Shown: positions 17,625 to 26,321, numbered from the stretch's first letter. The stretch is 64,000 nt of DNA from Pedobacter yonginensis (GCF_003173595.1 NZ_QGNZ01000001.1:868001-932000); one strand, 5' to 3'. Made by a program: numbers and translations. Notes: generated from the sequence alone by a model not told the origin.

Positions 17625-18395
17625 CTAATTATGAATATGATCTAAACGGAATAATCCATTAGCATAGTTGTTGGCCACTAGAACCGAATTTTCGCCACCC
17701 ATGGTGAAATTAAGCTTGGAAAAACTAACATCAGCTTTACCCGTAAACAATGCTGCAGCATTTACAATAAAGTGCATATCAGGTTTTTTATCCGTTCTTA
17801 TTCTTAATGGATTTGCTGCATTAATGTCTGTAGCAAAGGTTCTAATGGTATTGTTAGGGTCTAACACACCTCCAATATGAAAGGTTAATGCATTATTTGC
17901 TGCCGTAGATTGTGGCGAAGTGCCTTCAAATTTGACAAAAATATATCCACTATTCCAAGTCCAGAACATGCCATTGGTTGGGTCTAAAGCTCCAGTTTGT
18001 GCACCTGCAAAATTACGGGCATAATCCACCCCAATGGTGTATTCCACTCGCGTATAATCGCCTGTTGGTATGTCTTTTAAGGTTATTTCTTGCGAATCTG
18101 ATTTCGCCGCATCAATTAAAAAGTAACTCTCCGGAATTAAATAGACTGTTCCATCTGCTTTACTTAATTTAATGTTGCTCACATAATATTTAAAGATATT
18201 GATTTTGAAATCTTCGCCCTTAGCGTTTTTGTAACTTGTTGTATTTAAAACCAATGGCGCACCATTTACTTGATTTTCAAACTCCATAGTAAAGGTAGAT
18301 TTGGTGTCGGGCGTAACAGTATCATCATTTTTTTTGCATGATGTTAAAAATATAAGCGGGCATAACAATGCCAATAAGTATTGTGATAATTTCAT
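17625..18395 (-). CDS. MbnP-like lipoprotein
   Basis: 256 residues from the ATG at 18395 (the longer frame to 18497 adds only untranslated leader). A lipoprotein signal ends at Cys20. Family landmarks of MbnP: IFKYYVSNIKLSKADG, LIDAAKSDSQEITL, YTRVEYTIGVD, GMFWTWNSGYIFVKFEG and TFHIGG. Trp145 and Trp147 lie in the block where MbnP carries its oxidised tryptophan, and His173 plus the C-terminal DHIHN could be copper ligands. Known MbnP proteins bind copper and are modified by MbnH, whose homologue is the next gene. Copper binding here is inferred from family. Confidence 0.88.
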   Translation of the reverse strand: MKLSQYLLALLCPLIFLTSCKKNDDTVTPDTKSTFTMEFENQVNGAPLVLNTTSYKNAKGEDFKINIFKYYVSNIKLSKADGTVYLIPESYFLIDAAKSDSQEITLKDIPTGDYTRVEYTIGVDYARNFAGAQTGALDPTNGMFWTWNSGYIFVKFEGTSPQSTAANNALTFHIGGVLDPNNTIRTFATDINAANPLRIRTDKKPDMHFIVNAAALFTGKADVSFSKLNFTMGGENSVLVANNYANGLFRLDHIHN

Positions 18396-18541
18396 CTTGT
18401 GAAAATCGATTATGAAAAAAATTAAATAATAAAAAACTCTGGAAGAAATTCCTGAGGATAAGGTCGTTAAGCGCAATCTTTCAAAAATGACTGACAAGTA
18501 CCTGAAACAAATTCAGGATAACGACAAAAATTAAATTTTAC

Positions 18542-18913
18542 TTAAACCGTTTTCGGTGGATGAAAAATAGAAACAGAAAGGTCTTTCACCGGCTTTTCGA
18601 TGTAACCACTTTCTGATTTAATAAGGAAATACGGGAGATCCTGATTGACTGCAACGACTTGAAATCTAGGTTCAGCCTCTGCAACTCTTTTGATATTCTC
18701 TTGCGCTTGTTTGTTTTTGCTCTCCAGATCCTTCAATTTTCGAGCTAGGAAACATTGTCCATCGCAATGTAATTCTGGATGCGCTTTATTGATACAAAAT
18801 ACACTGGTGATGTATTCTTTATTCATTTGGTAACTAGAATAAACCACCAATTGCATTGCACCTTGAGATAGGGTGAATGCGATTAATAGATATATGACTA
18901 GCTTCTTGAACAT
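18542..18913 (-). CDS. small exported protein with HCDGQC motif, first gene of copper operon
   Basis: 123 residues starting MFKKLVIYLLIAFTLSQ, a signal or anchor sequence; the frame opens at 18955 but the ATG at 18913 fits the signal better. The mature part has CINKAHPELHCDGQCFLARKL, three cysteines and two histidines in a short stretch that looks metal- or redox-active. The C-terminal half is helical then ends in IFHPPKTV. It lies 147 bases upstream of the MbnP-like gene on the same strand. No family name is known to me. Confidence 0.75.
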   Translation of the reverse strand: MFKKLVIYLLIAFTLSQGAMQLVVYSSYQMNKEYITSVFCINKAHPELHCDGQCFLARKLKDLESKNKQAQENIKRVAEAEPRFQVVAVNQDLPYFLIKSESGYIEKPVKDLSVSIFHPPKTV

Positions 18914-19043
18914 GTTATTTGCGACAAAAGTATGCAAAGAAAATGATAGCCACAAAGAAAAGCAGAGAACGACTTCAGAAATGATTCCAAATTAACAAAT
19001 TGCTGTCAGTTTGGAATGTGGTGTTTGGTTGTAATCATAAAAA

Positions 19044-19072
19044 AATCCAGATGCCAATCAGACATCTGGATT
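19044..19072 (-). terminator. terminator for the phosphoglucomutase gene
   Basis: Arms AATCCAGATG and CATCTGGATT; on the minus strand followed by a T run (complement of 19038-19045). Confidence 0.8.
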
Positions 19073-19096
19073 TTGAAACAAAATATTTATACGCTG

Positions 19097-20833
19097 TTAA
19101 GCCTGTAAATCAGCCATTACAGATTTAATTTTATCACCTAATTGCTCATTAACTGCCTTGAAATCTTTGCGGTCTGCTAGGGCTGCATTCACACTGCAAT
19201 AAAATTTAATTTTGGGTTCTGTACCACTCGGGCGTGCAGAAACGATGCTCCCATCTTCGGTAATAAATTGTAAAACATCAGATGTTGGATAATCCAATTT
19301 AGAAACTTTCCCCGTAGCTAAATCTGTTTCCTGACTCAATTCGTAATCCTTTAATACGGAAACTTTAGAACCACCTAATGAAGCAGGTGGGTTGTTTCTA
19401 AACTTCTCCATCATGGCCTTAATTTCTTCGGCTCCAGTTTTACCTTTTTTAGTAAGTGAAACTAAATCTTCTTTATATAAGCCGTACTCAACATACATAT
19501 CCAACAAAGCATTGTATAAACTTGCGCCTTTATCTTTGTAGTAAGCTGTCATTTCGGCGATGAATGCGGCAGAAACCACAGCATCTTTATCCCGAACTAA
19601 ATCGCCAATTAAGTAACCGTAGCTTTCTTCGCCACCTGCAATAAAAGTTTTCTTTCCTTGTAATTGGGTGATGATCTGCCCAATCCATTTAAAGCCCGTA
19701 AGGGTGTTAAAATATTCCACATTTTTAGCATCACAAATGGCTTTAATTAAACTGGTGGTTACAATGGTAGATACCACAAACTCATTACCCGTTAGCTTAC
19801 CATTTTCTTGCCAAGCTGTTAAAATATAGTTGATTAATAAACTTCCTGTTTGATTTCCATTAAGCAAAACCCACTCGCCATCGTTATCTTTTACGGCAAT
19901 ACCAACACGATCTGCATCAGGATCCGTAGCCAGAACCAAATCTGCATCAATCTCTTTCGCCTTATTCATGGCCAATGTTAAAGCTTCTTTTTCTTCTGGA
20001 TTTGGATAAACAACGGTTGGGAAGTTACCATCTGGCTTGCTTTGTTCTTCAACCAAGGTAACATTGGTAAAACCAAACTGCTCCAATGCCTTTGGCACTA
20101 AAGTTATACCCGTTCCGTGGATGGGAGAATAGACAATTTTTAAATCATGTTGTCTTTTAATGGCATCGGGAGATAGTGAAAGGGCTGTTATGCCATCTAA
20201 ATAAAGTTGATCTACATCTTCTCCAATCAACTCAATATTTTCCTCCACTCGATTGAACTTTACCTCATCGATACTTGTAATTTTATTTACCTCATCAATG
20301 ACCAACTTATCATCAGGTGATGTAAATTGACCACCATCTGCACCATAAGCCTTATAGCCGTTATACTCTTTAGGATTATGTGATGCAGTGAGCATTACGC
20401 CACTTTTACAACCAAAATGGCGCACGGCGAATGAAAGCTCTGGAGTTGGCCTTAAAGCCGAGAAAAAATAAACGTGAATGCCGTTTGCGGAGAAAACATC
20501 AGCAGTAATCTTTGCAAAGAAATCAGAGTTATTTCTGCTGTCATGTGCAATAGCCACACTAATTTTTTCGCCTGAATATTTTTGATTTAAATAATTAGCC
20601 AAACCTTGGGTGGCTGTGCCAATAGTGTATTTGTTTACTCGGTTTGAGCCAGCGCCCATAATTCCACGTAAACCGCCAGTACCAAACTCTAAACTTTTAT
20701 AAAAAGCGTCGGTAAGTTCTGTAGTTGCATCTTTATCAACAAGGGCTTGAATTTCTGCCTTTGTATTTTCGTCGTAATTTCCGTTTAACCACTGATTGAT
20801 TGTGGCTTGAGTTGATTGATCAATTGCTTGCAT
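19097..20833 (-). CDS. phosphoglucomutase/phosphomannomutase
   Basis: 578-residue alpha-D-phosphohexomutase that interconverts hexose 1- and 6-phosphates for sugar-nucleotide and glycogen metabolism. The phosphoserine loop is TASHNPKEYNGYK, the magnesium loop DPDADRVG and the sugar loop GGEESYGYLIGD; the phosphate-binding loop near the C-terminus is SARPSGTEPKIKFY. All four domains are complete. The length fits the PgcA/ManB-like group; Glc versus Man preference is not decidable. Monocistronic with its own terminator. Confidence 0.97.
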   Translation of the reverse strand: MQAIDQSTQATINQWLNGNYDENTKAEIQALVDKDATTELTDAFYKSLEFGTGGLRGIMGAGSNRVNKYTIGTATQGLANYLNQKYSGEKISVAIAHDSRNNSDFFAKITADVFSANGIHVYFFSALRPTPELSFAVRHFGCKSGVMLTASHNPKEYNGYKAYGADGGQFTSPDDKLVIDEVNKITSIDEVKFNRVEENIELIGEDVDQLYLDGITALSLSPDAIKRQHDLKIVYSPIHGTGITLVPKALEQFGFTNVTLVEEQSKPDGNFPTVVYPNPEEKEALTLAMNKAKEIDADLVLATDPDADRVGIAVKDNDGEWVLLNGNQTGSLLINYILTAWQENGKLTGNEFVVSTIVTTSLIKAICDAKNVEYFNTLTGFKWIGQIITQLQGKKTFIAGGEESYGYLIGDLVRDKDAVVSAAFIAEMTAYYKDKGASLYNALLDMYVEYGLYKEDLVSLTKKGKTGAEEIKAMMEKFRNNPPASLGGSKVSVLKDYELSQETDLATGKVSKLDYPTSDVLQFITEDGSIVSARPSGTEPKIKFYCSVNAALADRKDFKAVNEQLGDKIKSVMADLQA

Positions 20834-20868
20834 TGAGCTTTGTTTTGTGATTAATATCTGGTGTTGAA

Positions 20869-20876
20869 CAAATTTA
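20869..20876 (-). promoter_or_regulatory. -7 promoter box for the phosphoglucomutase gene
   Basis: On the minus strand this reads TAAATTTG, matching TAnnTTTG, 35 bases before the ATG. A TTGG lies 22 bases further upstream within a palindrome at 20889..20902 and could be the -33 box. Confidence 0.45.
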
Positions 20877-20888
20877 AGGTGATGATGT

Positions 20889-20902
20889 TTGGTTTAAACC
20901 AA
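20889..20902. promoter_or_regulatory. 14-bp perfect palindrome TTGGTTTAAACCAA
   Basis: Perfect dyad in the 260-base region between divergent phosphoglucomutase and aspartate kinase genes, overlapping the expected -33 position of the former. It has the form of a dimeric repressor operator; no regulator is identified. Confidence 0.35.
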
Positions 20903-21093
20903 TTTATTTTAAGCTCATCCAAATTTTATTTTGTTGAGGATGTTGATTTTAATATGGTTTTGTTTAATTTCACGCCCCGATACAATAATAAAGAAAATTA
21001 CATATTCCAGTATAAAAATGGAACCATTATAATTTTATTTTTTTGTAAAATATATAATAGCTTCATTCTCAATAAAAACCAATACAGAACTAA

Positions 21094-22407
21094 ATGAAAA
21101 TATTAAAATTTGGGGGTACTTCAGTTGGTAGTCCCGAGCGCATGACCAAGTTGTTGGATATTATTAATCCAAACGAAGAACAAATCGTTGTTTTATCGGC
21201 CGTTTCTGGTACAACAAACAGTTTAGTAGAAATTTCAAATTATTTTTTAGCAGGAGATAAGCAGAAGGGAAGTGTTGCGATTGAAAATTTATACCAAAAA
21301 TATAAGGACTTTGTTGTTGAACTGTTGCCAGCAACTGATTTTCAGGAAATGGGAAATGAAGTCATCGATTATCATTTTAGCTTTTTGGCGGTTTTAACCA
21401 ACGATATTTTTACCTCAATTGAGGAGAAAGTAGTATTAGCCCAAGGAGAACTATTATCAACAACCTTGTATCATATTTATTTACAATCAATTGGTGTAGC
21501 ATCTGTACTATTACCTGCGCTTGATTTTATGAAAACGGATGAAGATAATGAACCCGATATTCCGTTTACCAACAAACATTTAATGCCAATTTTGGCTGAA
21601 CATAAGGGCAACAAACTGTTTATCACTCAGGGTTTTATTTGCCGAAACAGTTTTGGCGAGGTTGATAACCTACGCCGTGGGGGAAGTGATTATACCGCAT
21701 CGCTATTAGGGGCTGCAATTAACGCTGAAGAAGTTCAAATTTGGACGGATATTGATGGGATGCACAACAACGATCCACGTATTGTAAAGGGTACTAAACC
21801 AATTGCGCAATTGTCTTTTGATGAAGCCGCCGAGTTGGCTTATTTTGGTGCGAAAATTTTGCATCCGCAATCGGTTTTCCCGGCACAGAAATACAAAATT
21901 CCAGTACGTTTACTTAACACCATGGAGCCAAGTGCCGCTGGTACTTTGATTACGCATGATAGCGAAAAAGGCAAAATAAAATCAATCGCTGCGAAAGATG
22001 GCATTACGGCAATCCGTATTCAATCCAGCAGGATGCTTTTGGCCTATGGTTTCCTTCGTCGTGTATTTGAAGTGTTTGAACGTTACAAAACACCGATTGA
22101 TATGATTACCACATCAGAAGTGGCGGTATCGTTAACGATTGATGAAACGGCACATTTGCCAAAAATTATCGAAGAACTGGAAAGTTTTGGTACCGTAGAA
22201 GTAGATACCGACCACAGTATTGTTTGCGTGGTAGGCGATTTTGGCTCGGAGAAACACGGTTTTGCAAGTAGAGTTTTGGAAGGCTTAAAACACATTCCAA
22301 TTCGTATGATTTCTTACGGTGGAAGTAATTACAATGTTTCGTTGTTGATATTAAGCGAATACAAAACCGAAGCGCTAAGAAGTTTGCACAATAGATTATT
22401 CGAATAG
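21094..22407 (+). CDS. aspartate kinase
   Basis: Phosphorylates aspartate, first step toward lysine, threonine and methionine. 437 residues, monofunctional (no homoserine dehydrogenase domain). The kinase starts KFGGTSVGSPERM and includes LRRGGSDYTASLLGAA and WTDIDGMHNNDPR. Two ACT regulatory domains lie at the C-terminus (IRIQSSRMLLAYGFL..., IVCVVGDFGSEKHG), so feedback inhibition by an amino acid is expected. lysA lies 380 bases downstream on the same strand, linking the pair to lysine and diaminopimelate synthesis. Confidence 0.96.
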   Translation: MKILKFGGTSVGSPERMTKLLDIINPNEEQIVVLSAVSGTTNSLVEISNYFLAGDKQKGSVAIENLYQKYKDFVVELLPATDFQEMGNEVIDYHFSFLAVLTNDIFTSIEEKVVLAQGELLSTTLYHIYLQSIGVASVLLPALDFMKTDEDNEPDIPFTNKHLMPILAEHKGNKLFITQGFICRNSFGEVDNLRRGGSDYTASLLGAAINAEEVQIWTDIDGMHNNDPRIVKGTKPIAQLSFDEAAELAYFGAKILHPQSVFPAQKYKIPVRLLNTMEPSAAGTLITHDSEKGKIKSIAAKDGITAIRIQSSRMLLAYGFLRRVFEVFERYKTPIDMITTSEVAVSLTIDETAHLPKIIEELESFGTVEVDTDHSIVCVVGDFGSEKHGFASRVLEGLKHIPIRMISYGGSNYNVSLLILSEYKTEALRSLHNRLFE

Positions 22408-22560
22408 GAGATAGAAAGCTCCCGCTATCACCATCAAGCCGATTAGGAAATGAAAGGCCAAAAAGCTTGATGGCAATTGTTCATTTTGATGCTTTCTATA
22501 GGAATTGAATAATCCAGCAGAAATAATGAAAACAATAAATATGGCAGCAACAATTTTCAT
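22396..22560 (-). CDS. small two-helix membrane protein (54 aa)
   Basis: Short ORF, ATG at 22560 and TAA at 22396, read directly from the complement. Protein starts MKIVAAIFIVFIISAGLF, then a polar stretch NSYRKHQNEQLPSS and a second hydrophobic segment LIGLMVIAGAFYLLFE. Two transmembrane helices with a charged turn are clear. Its 3' end overlaps the last codons of the aspartate kinase gene on the other strand. No known family. A second small membrane protein lies 58 bases upstream on the same strand. Confidence 0.65.
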   Translation of the reverse strand: MKIVAAIFIVFIISAGLFNSYRKHQNEQLPSSFLAFHFLIGLMVIAGAFYLLFE

Positions 22561-22618
22561 TTAGGTGATGGTTTTTGTAAGCGTATTTAAAAATTTGTGA
22601 ATAAGAACTTTGATGATT

Positions 22619-22789
22619 TTATTTTCGAATAAAGAACAGAAATAAAATAATGAACAGTAGAACGATAAAAAATCGAATTTTTCCGTTGTATTGTTTACGG
22701 GTAATTCTTCCATGCTTTAAATCAAGGTAATTGCCCCAATAAATTAGCCCAAAGAATAAAATTAAAATTATAATAAGAAATTTGAACAT
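22619..22789 (-). CDS. small two-helix membrane protein (56 aa)
   Basis: 56 residues from ATG at 22789: MFKFLIIILILFFGLIYWGN, a basic loop (DLKHGRITRKQYNGKIR) and FFIVLLFIILFLFFIRK. Two transmembrane helices with positive charges in the turn and tail. The frame stays open to 22822, but the Met at 22789 begins the hydrophobic helix. Its start codon overlaps that of lysA in the palindrome CATG. Function unknown; it may form an operon with the 54-residue protein. Confidence 0.65.
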   Translation of the reverse strand: MFKFLIIILILFFGLIYWGNYLDLKHGRITRKQYNGKIRFFIVLLFIILFLFFIRK

Positions 22790-23957
22790 GTTCGCCGATA
22801 AAGATATATCAAAGTTTAACAATATAGAAACACCTTTTTACTATTACGATACGGATTTGTTGCAAAAAACCTTGCAAACTTGTGCAACAGCAGCTGCGCC
22901 ATTTCAGTTTCACATCCACTATGCGCTAAAAGCAAACTTTAATCAAGTTCTGCTTCAACAAATTAAAGACATTGGTTTTGGTGCAGATTGCGTAAGCTCA
23001 GGAGAAGTAAGGCGAGCTGTAGAGGTTGGTTTCGATCACAAAAAAATTGTATTTGCTGGAGTTGGTAAATCAGACAAAGAAATAAATGAGGCTTTAGATT
23101 TAGATATCTTCTGCTTCAACGTAGAGTCTGTACAAGAATTGGAGGTTTTAAATGAACTTGCATCTAAAAAACAGAAAACGGCTCAAGTTGCCATTCGCAT
23201 TAACCCAAATGTGGATGCCCACACACACCACAACATTACCACTGGTTTAGATGAAAATAAATTTGGCGTAAATTCTTGGGATTTACCAGAATGTGCCGAA
23301 ATGTTAAAATCGTGCCCAAACCTTAAATTTATAGGCATTCACTTTCACATCGGTTCTCAAATTACCAATTTAGATGTTTACAAAAATCTTTGTGTACGGG
23401 TAAACGAATTTGCCAAATGGTTTGAGGATAAAGGCTTTACGCTTCAAATTTTAAACGTGGGTGGCGGTCTTGGTATCGATTACCACAACCCAGATCATCA
23501 AATACCCGATTTTGAATCTTACTTTAAAATTTTCCATGAATTTTTGGAGGTTAAAGCCCATCAAGAAGTACATTTCGAATTGGGACGAGCTTTGGTAGGT
23601 CAATCTGCATCGCTAATAACCAGAGCATTGTACATCAAAAAAGGAAAAAAGAAAAACTTTGTGGTGTTAGACGCTGGTATGACTGAATTAATGCGTCCTG
23701 CATTGTATCAAGCCTACCATAAAATCGAAAATCTTACCCAAACAAAAAAATTGGAGACCAATGCCAGTTTTGTGAAATACGATATCGTTGGACCAATCTG
23801 CGAAAGTACGGATTGCTTCGGTAAAGAAGTAGAGCAACCAGAATCATTTAGAGGGGATGTATTTGCCATTCGTAGCGCGGGTGCGTACGGTGAGGTAATG
23901 GCTTCTAAATATAATTTAAGAGATGCAATCCGATTTGTGTATAGTAACGAAGTTTAA
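22788..23957 (+). CDS. lysA: diaminopimelate decarboxylase
   Basis: PLP enzyme that makes L-lysine from meso-diaminopimelate. About 389 residues from ATG at 22788 (an in-frame TTG two codons earlier is less likely). The PLP lysine is in HYALKANF, the barrel includes FIGIHFHIGSQI and NVGGGLGIDY, and the C-terminal domain has GPICESTDCF and SAGAYGEVMASKYN. Full length. The promoter must sit inside the divergent small-protein gene, since the two start codons overlap. Works with the upstream aspartate kinase in the same pathway. Confidence 0.97.
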   Translation: MFADKDISKFNNIETPFYYYDTDLLQKTLQTCATAAAPFQFHIHYALKANFNQVLLQQIKDIGFGADCVSSGEVRRAVEVGFDHKKIVFAGVGKSDKEINEALDLDIFCFNVESVQELEVLNELASKKQKTAQVAIRINPNVDAHTHHNITTGLDENKFGVNSWDLPECAEMLKSCPNLKFIGIHFHIGSQITNLDVYKNLCVRVNEFAKWFEDKGFTLQILNVGGGLGIDYHNPDHQIPDFESYFKIFHEFLEVKAHQEVHFELGRALVGQSASLITRALYIKKGKKKNFVVLDAGMTELMRPALYQAYHKIENLTQTKKLETNASFVKYDIVGPICESTDCFGKEVEQPESFRGDVFAIRSAGAYGEVMASKYNLRDAIRFVYSNEV

Positions 23958-24343
23958 AATACCATCGGCTCGGAAAACAAAAGCTATCCATCATGCGGAA
24001 TAAACAATCCGTCATGCTGAATTTATTTCAGCATCTTAATGGGATCAAAATTGGTTCGCCATTATGCCCACCGAAAATACATTTAAAAACCTAGCTAAGA
24101 CCCTGAAATAAATTCAGGGTGACGATACCTTAAACCCATCCATCATGCGGAATAAACAATCCGTCATGCTGAATTTATTTCAGCATCTTAGAGCAATTAT
24201 GAAACTTGCCTTTTAGTTTAACTTTAAAACAAGATAAAACCCTACAAGAAATTCAGGGTGATGAGGAGTTTAATTATTGATAACGAAGAATCTGCCTGTG
24301 CAATAATGCATTACAGATTTTTCGTCAAATACCGCTGACTGAA
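23958..24343. repeat. intergenic cluster of palindromic repeats
   Basis: Two near-identical 52/53-base copies at 23987..24038 and 24138..24190, differing by a one-base indel; each contains the palindrome TGCTGAATTTATTTCAGCA. A related palindrome ACCCTGAAATAAATTCAGGGT lies at 24100..24120 and a diverged copy at 24238..24265. Related elements occur at about 18500, 28235 and 39067, always outside genes. They look like short interspersed palindromic elements rather than genes. Confidence 0.8.
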
Positions 24344-24556
24344 TTATCTCTTCTTAGAAGTAACAAATACAATAACCCCTGCTACTAAAATGATTCCACC
24401 TGCGTAGGGTGGCCAATTAACCGATTTTTCTTTATCAGCAGAGATCTGGATGGGTCCAGCATCTACAACTTTTTCTCTTTTCGTGTACGAGAAGCCAGTC
24501 CAAACCAACATGGCTATTCCAACAATGATTAGTACGAGTCCTACGGTTTTATTCAT
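24344..24556 (-). CDS. small membrane protein (70 aa)
   Basis: 70 residues with two transmembrane helices: KTVGLVLIIVGIAMLVWTGF near the N-terminus and GGIILVAGVIVFVTSKKR at the C-terminus, separated by a polar region (TKREKVVDAGPIQISADKEK). Small inner-membrane proteins of this shape are common in Bacteroidota and have no assigned function. It is preceded by the START-like gene on the same strand, 50 bases away. Confidence 0.8.
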   Translation of the reverse strand: MNKTVGLVLIIVGIAMLVWTGFSYTKREKVVDAGPIQISADKEKSVNWPPYAGGIILVAGVIVFVTSKKR

Positions 24557-24606
24557 GATTTTAGATTTAGATTAAAATCAATAAACAGTAAGCCGAGGTT
24601 TATGTT

Positions 24607-24984
24607 TTATTCGTCAAAGAAATCGACCAATCCACCCAAATAATATTCCTCAATTCCTGCTGTAAAATCTTTAAAATCTTCATCAGGGATGTTTGTTTGG
24701 CGAAATTCTAGTGAGGTACCACTTTTATCTTCATGGAGTTTCATGGTTACAATTGACGGCTCATTTTCTTCACCAAAATACCATTGTTGAACAATCTTTT
24801 TTCCAAATTCAAACTCAATATTTTTGCCGGCAATGTCTCCATCCCAAAGCGTAAATTCCGTATCCGGAACTTCCTCAAATTCTACCTCGGCACCTGTCCA
24901 CAGTTTCAAGCTGGTATCTTTCGTTAGTGCTAAATACACTTCTTCGGGAGGAGCGGGGATGTAGGTATATTTTTTATAATCCAT
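24607..24984 (-). CDS. SRPBCC (START-like/AHSA1) domain protein
   Basis: 125 residues forming one helix-grip domain: the opening KKYTYIPAPPEEVYLALTKD, the central LWTGAEVEFEEVPDTEFTLWDG and QQWYFGEE, and a C-terminal helix EEYYLGGLVDFFDE are typical of Aha1-C/SRPBCC proteins that bind hydrophobic ligands or partner proteins. Bacteroidota have many of these as single-domain genes. Ligand unknown. May be cotranscribed with the 70-residue membrane protein. Confidence 0.85.
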   Translation of the reverse strand: MDYKKYTYIPAPPEEVYLALTKDTSLKLWTGAEVEFEEVPDTEFTLWDGDIAGKNIEFEFGKKIVQQWYFGEENEPSIVTMKLHEDKSGTSLEFRQTNIPDEDFKDFTAGIEEYYLGGLVDFFDE

Positions 24985-25044
24985 TCTTTATAATCTTCTT
25001 AATCATTTGGAGTAAGGTTTCCAAATTTCAATAAATTCCTATTT

Positions 25045-26235
25045 CTATTTAAACGCGTTTAAGCCTGTAATATCCATCCCTGTTATTAACAAATGAATAT
25101 CGTGTGTACCTTCATAAGTTACTACCGATTCTAAATTCATCATGTGTCGCATAATTGAGTACTCGCCTGTAATTCCCATTCCGCCAAGCATTTGACGAGC
25201 GTTTCGGGCGATGTCTAAAGCAATCTCAACGCTATTCCTTTTTGCCATCGAAATTTGCTCTGCGGATGCTCTTCCCTCACTTTTAAGTACGCCGAGTCTC
25301 CAAACCAATAGCTGTCCTTTCGTAATTTCGGTGACCATTTCAGCCAATTTCTTTTGTTGTAATTGAAAGCCACCAATTGGTTTTCCAAACTGCACACGTT
25401 CTTTTGAGTAACGCAATGCAGTATCATAGCAATCCATTGCTGCACCCAATGCACCCCAGGCAATACCATAACGTGCTTGATTTAAGCAACCCAAAGGCCC
25501 TTTCAAACCACTAATCTCTGGAAAAACATTTTCTTTTGGAATTTGCACATTGTCAAATACCAACTCGCCTGTGGCTGATGCGCGTAAACTCCATTTGTTA
25601 TGGGTTTCTGGCGTAGAAAAACCATCCATACCACGTTCTACCACCATACCCCTGATTTTTCCGGCTTCATCCTTCGCCCACACCACCGCAATATCGGCAA
25701 AAGGCGCATTGCTGATCCACATTTTCGCACCGTTTAACACGTAGTGCGAACCTGCATCTTTTATATTGGTAACCATGCCACCAGGGTTAGATCCATGATC
25801 GGGTTCGGTTAATCCAAAACAACCCATCATCTCTCCACTAGCCAACTTAGGTAAATATTTTTTTCGTTGTTCTTCGCTACCATAAGCATAAATTGGGTAC
25901 ATCACCAACGACCCTTGTACCGATGCCGTTGAGCGAATACCAGAATCGCCACGCTCTATTTCTTGCATGAGGATTCCGTAAGCAGTGTAATCCAAACCTG
26001 CACCACCATACTCTACAGGAATAGTCGGACCAAAAGCACCAATATCTGCCAAGCCCTTAATTAGATGTTTAGGAAACTCTGCCCTTTGCGCATAATCTTC
26101 AATAATCGGACTAACTTCTTTTTTAACCCATTCTCTGGCCGTAGCGCGTATAAGTTTATGTTCGTCAGTTAGTAATTCATCTAATAGATAGTAGTCTGGT
26201 GCTTCGTACAAGTCTTTTCTTACTGATTTGCTCAT
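25045..26235 (-). CDS. acyl-CoA dehydrogenase, glutaryl-CoA dehydrogenase-like
   Basis: 396-residue FAD enzyme that oxidises acyl-CoA thioesters. Acyl-CoA dehydrogenase signatures: GCFGLTEPDHGSNPGGM, KMWISNAPFADI and ARNARQMLGGMGITGEYSIMRHMMN. The catalytic glutamate is in VTYEGTHDIHLLITG, the pattern seen in glutaryl-CoA dehydrogenases (lysine and tryptophan breakdown), and an Arg in the substrate pocket region would fit. Starts with MSKSVRKDLYEAPDYYLLDELL. Divergent from folB. Glutaryl-CoA as substrate is likely but not certain. Confidence 0.9.
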   Translation of the reverse strand: MSKSVRKDLYEAPDYYLLDELLTDEHKLIRATAREWVKKEVSPIIEDYAQRAEFPKHLIKGLADIGAFGPTIPVEYGGAGLDYTAYGILMQEIERGDSGIRSTASVQGSLVMYPIYAYGSEEQRKKYLPKLASGEMMGCFGLTEPDHGSNPGGMVTNIKDAGSHYVLNGAKMWISNAPFADIAVVWAKDEAGKIRGMVVERGMDGFSTPETHNKWSLRASATGELVFDNVQIPKENVFPEISGLKGPLGCLNQARYGIAWGALGAAMDCYDTALRYSKERVQFGKPIGGFQLQQKKLAEMVTEITKGQLLVWRLGVLKSEGRASAEQISMAKRNSVEIALDIARNARQMLGGMGITGEYSIMRHMMNLESVVTYEGTHDIHLLITGMDITGLNAFK

Positions 26236-26321
26236 GTGTAATTAATTATCTGGTTTGTAAATTACATTCATTTCAAAGGTAACAATTTACGCAAATGGGC
26301 ATTATATTCAATAAGAAAAAT

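Noticed and set aside
20861..21097. 78-codon frame overlapping the aspartate kinase start by ATGA, possible leader peptide
   Set aside because: GTG start, AT-rich noncoding composition, no lysine run or attenuator hairpins; overlap judged accidental.
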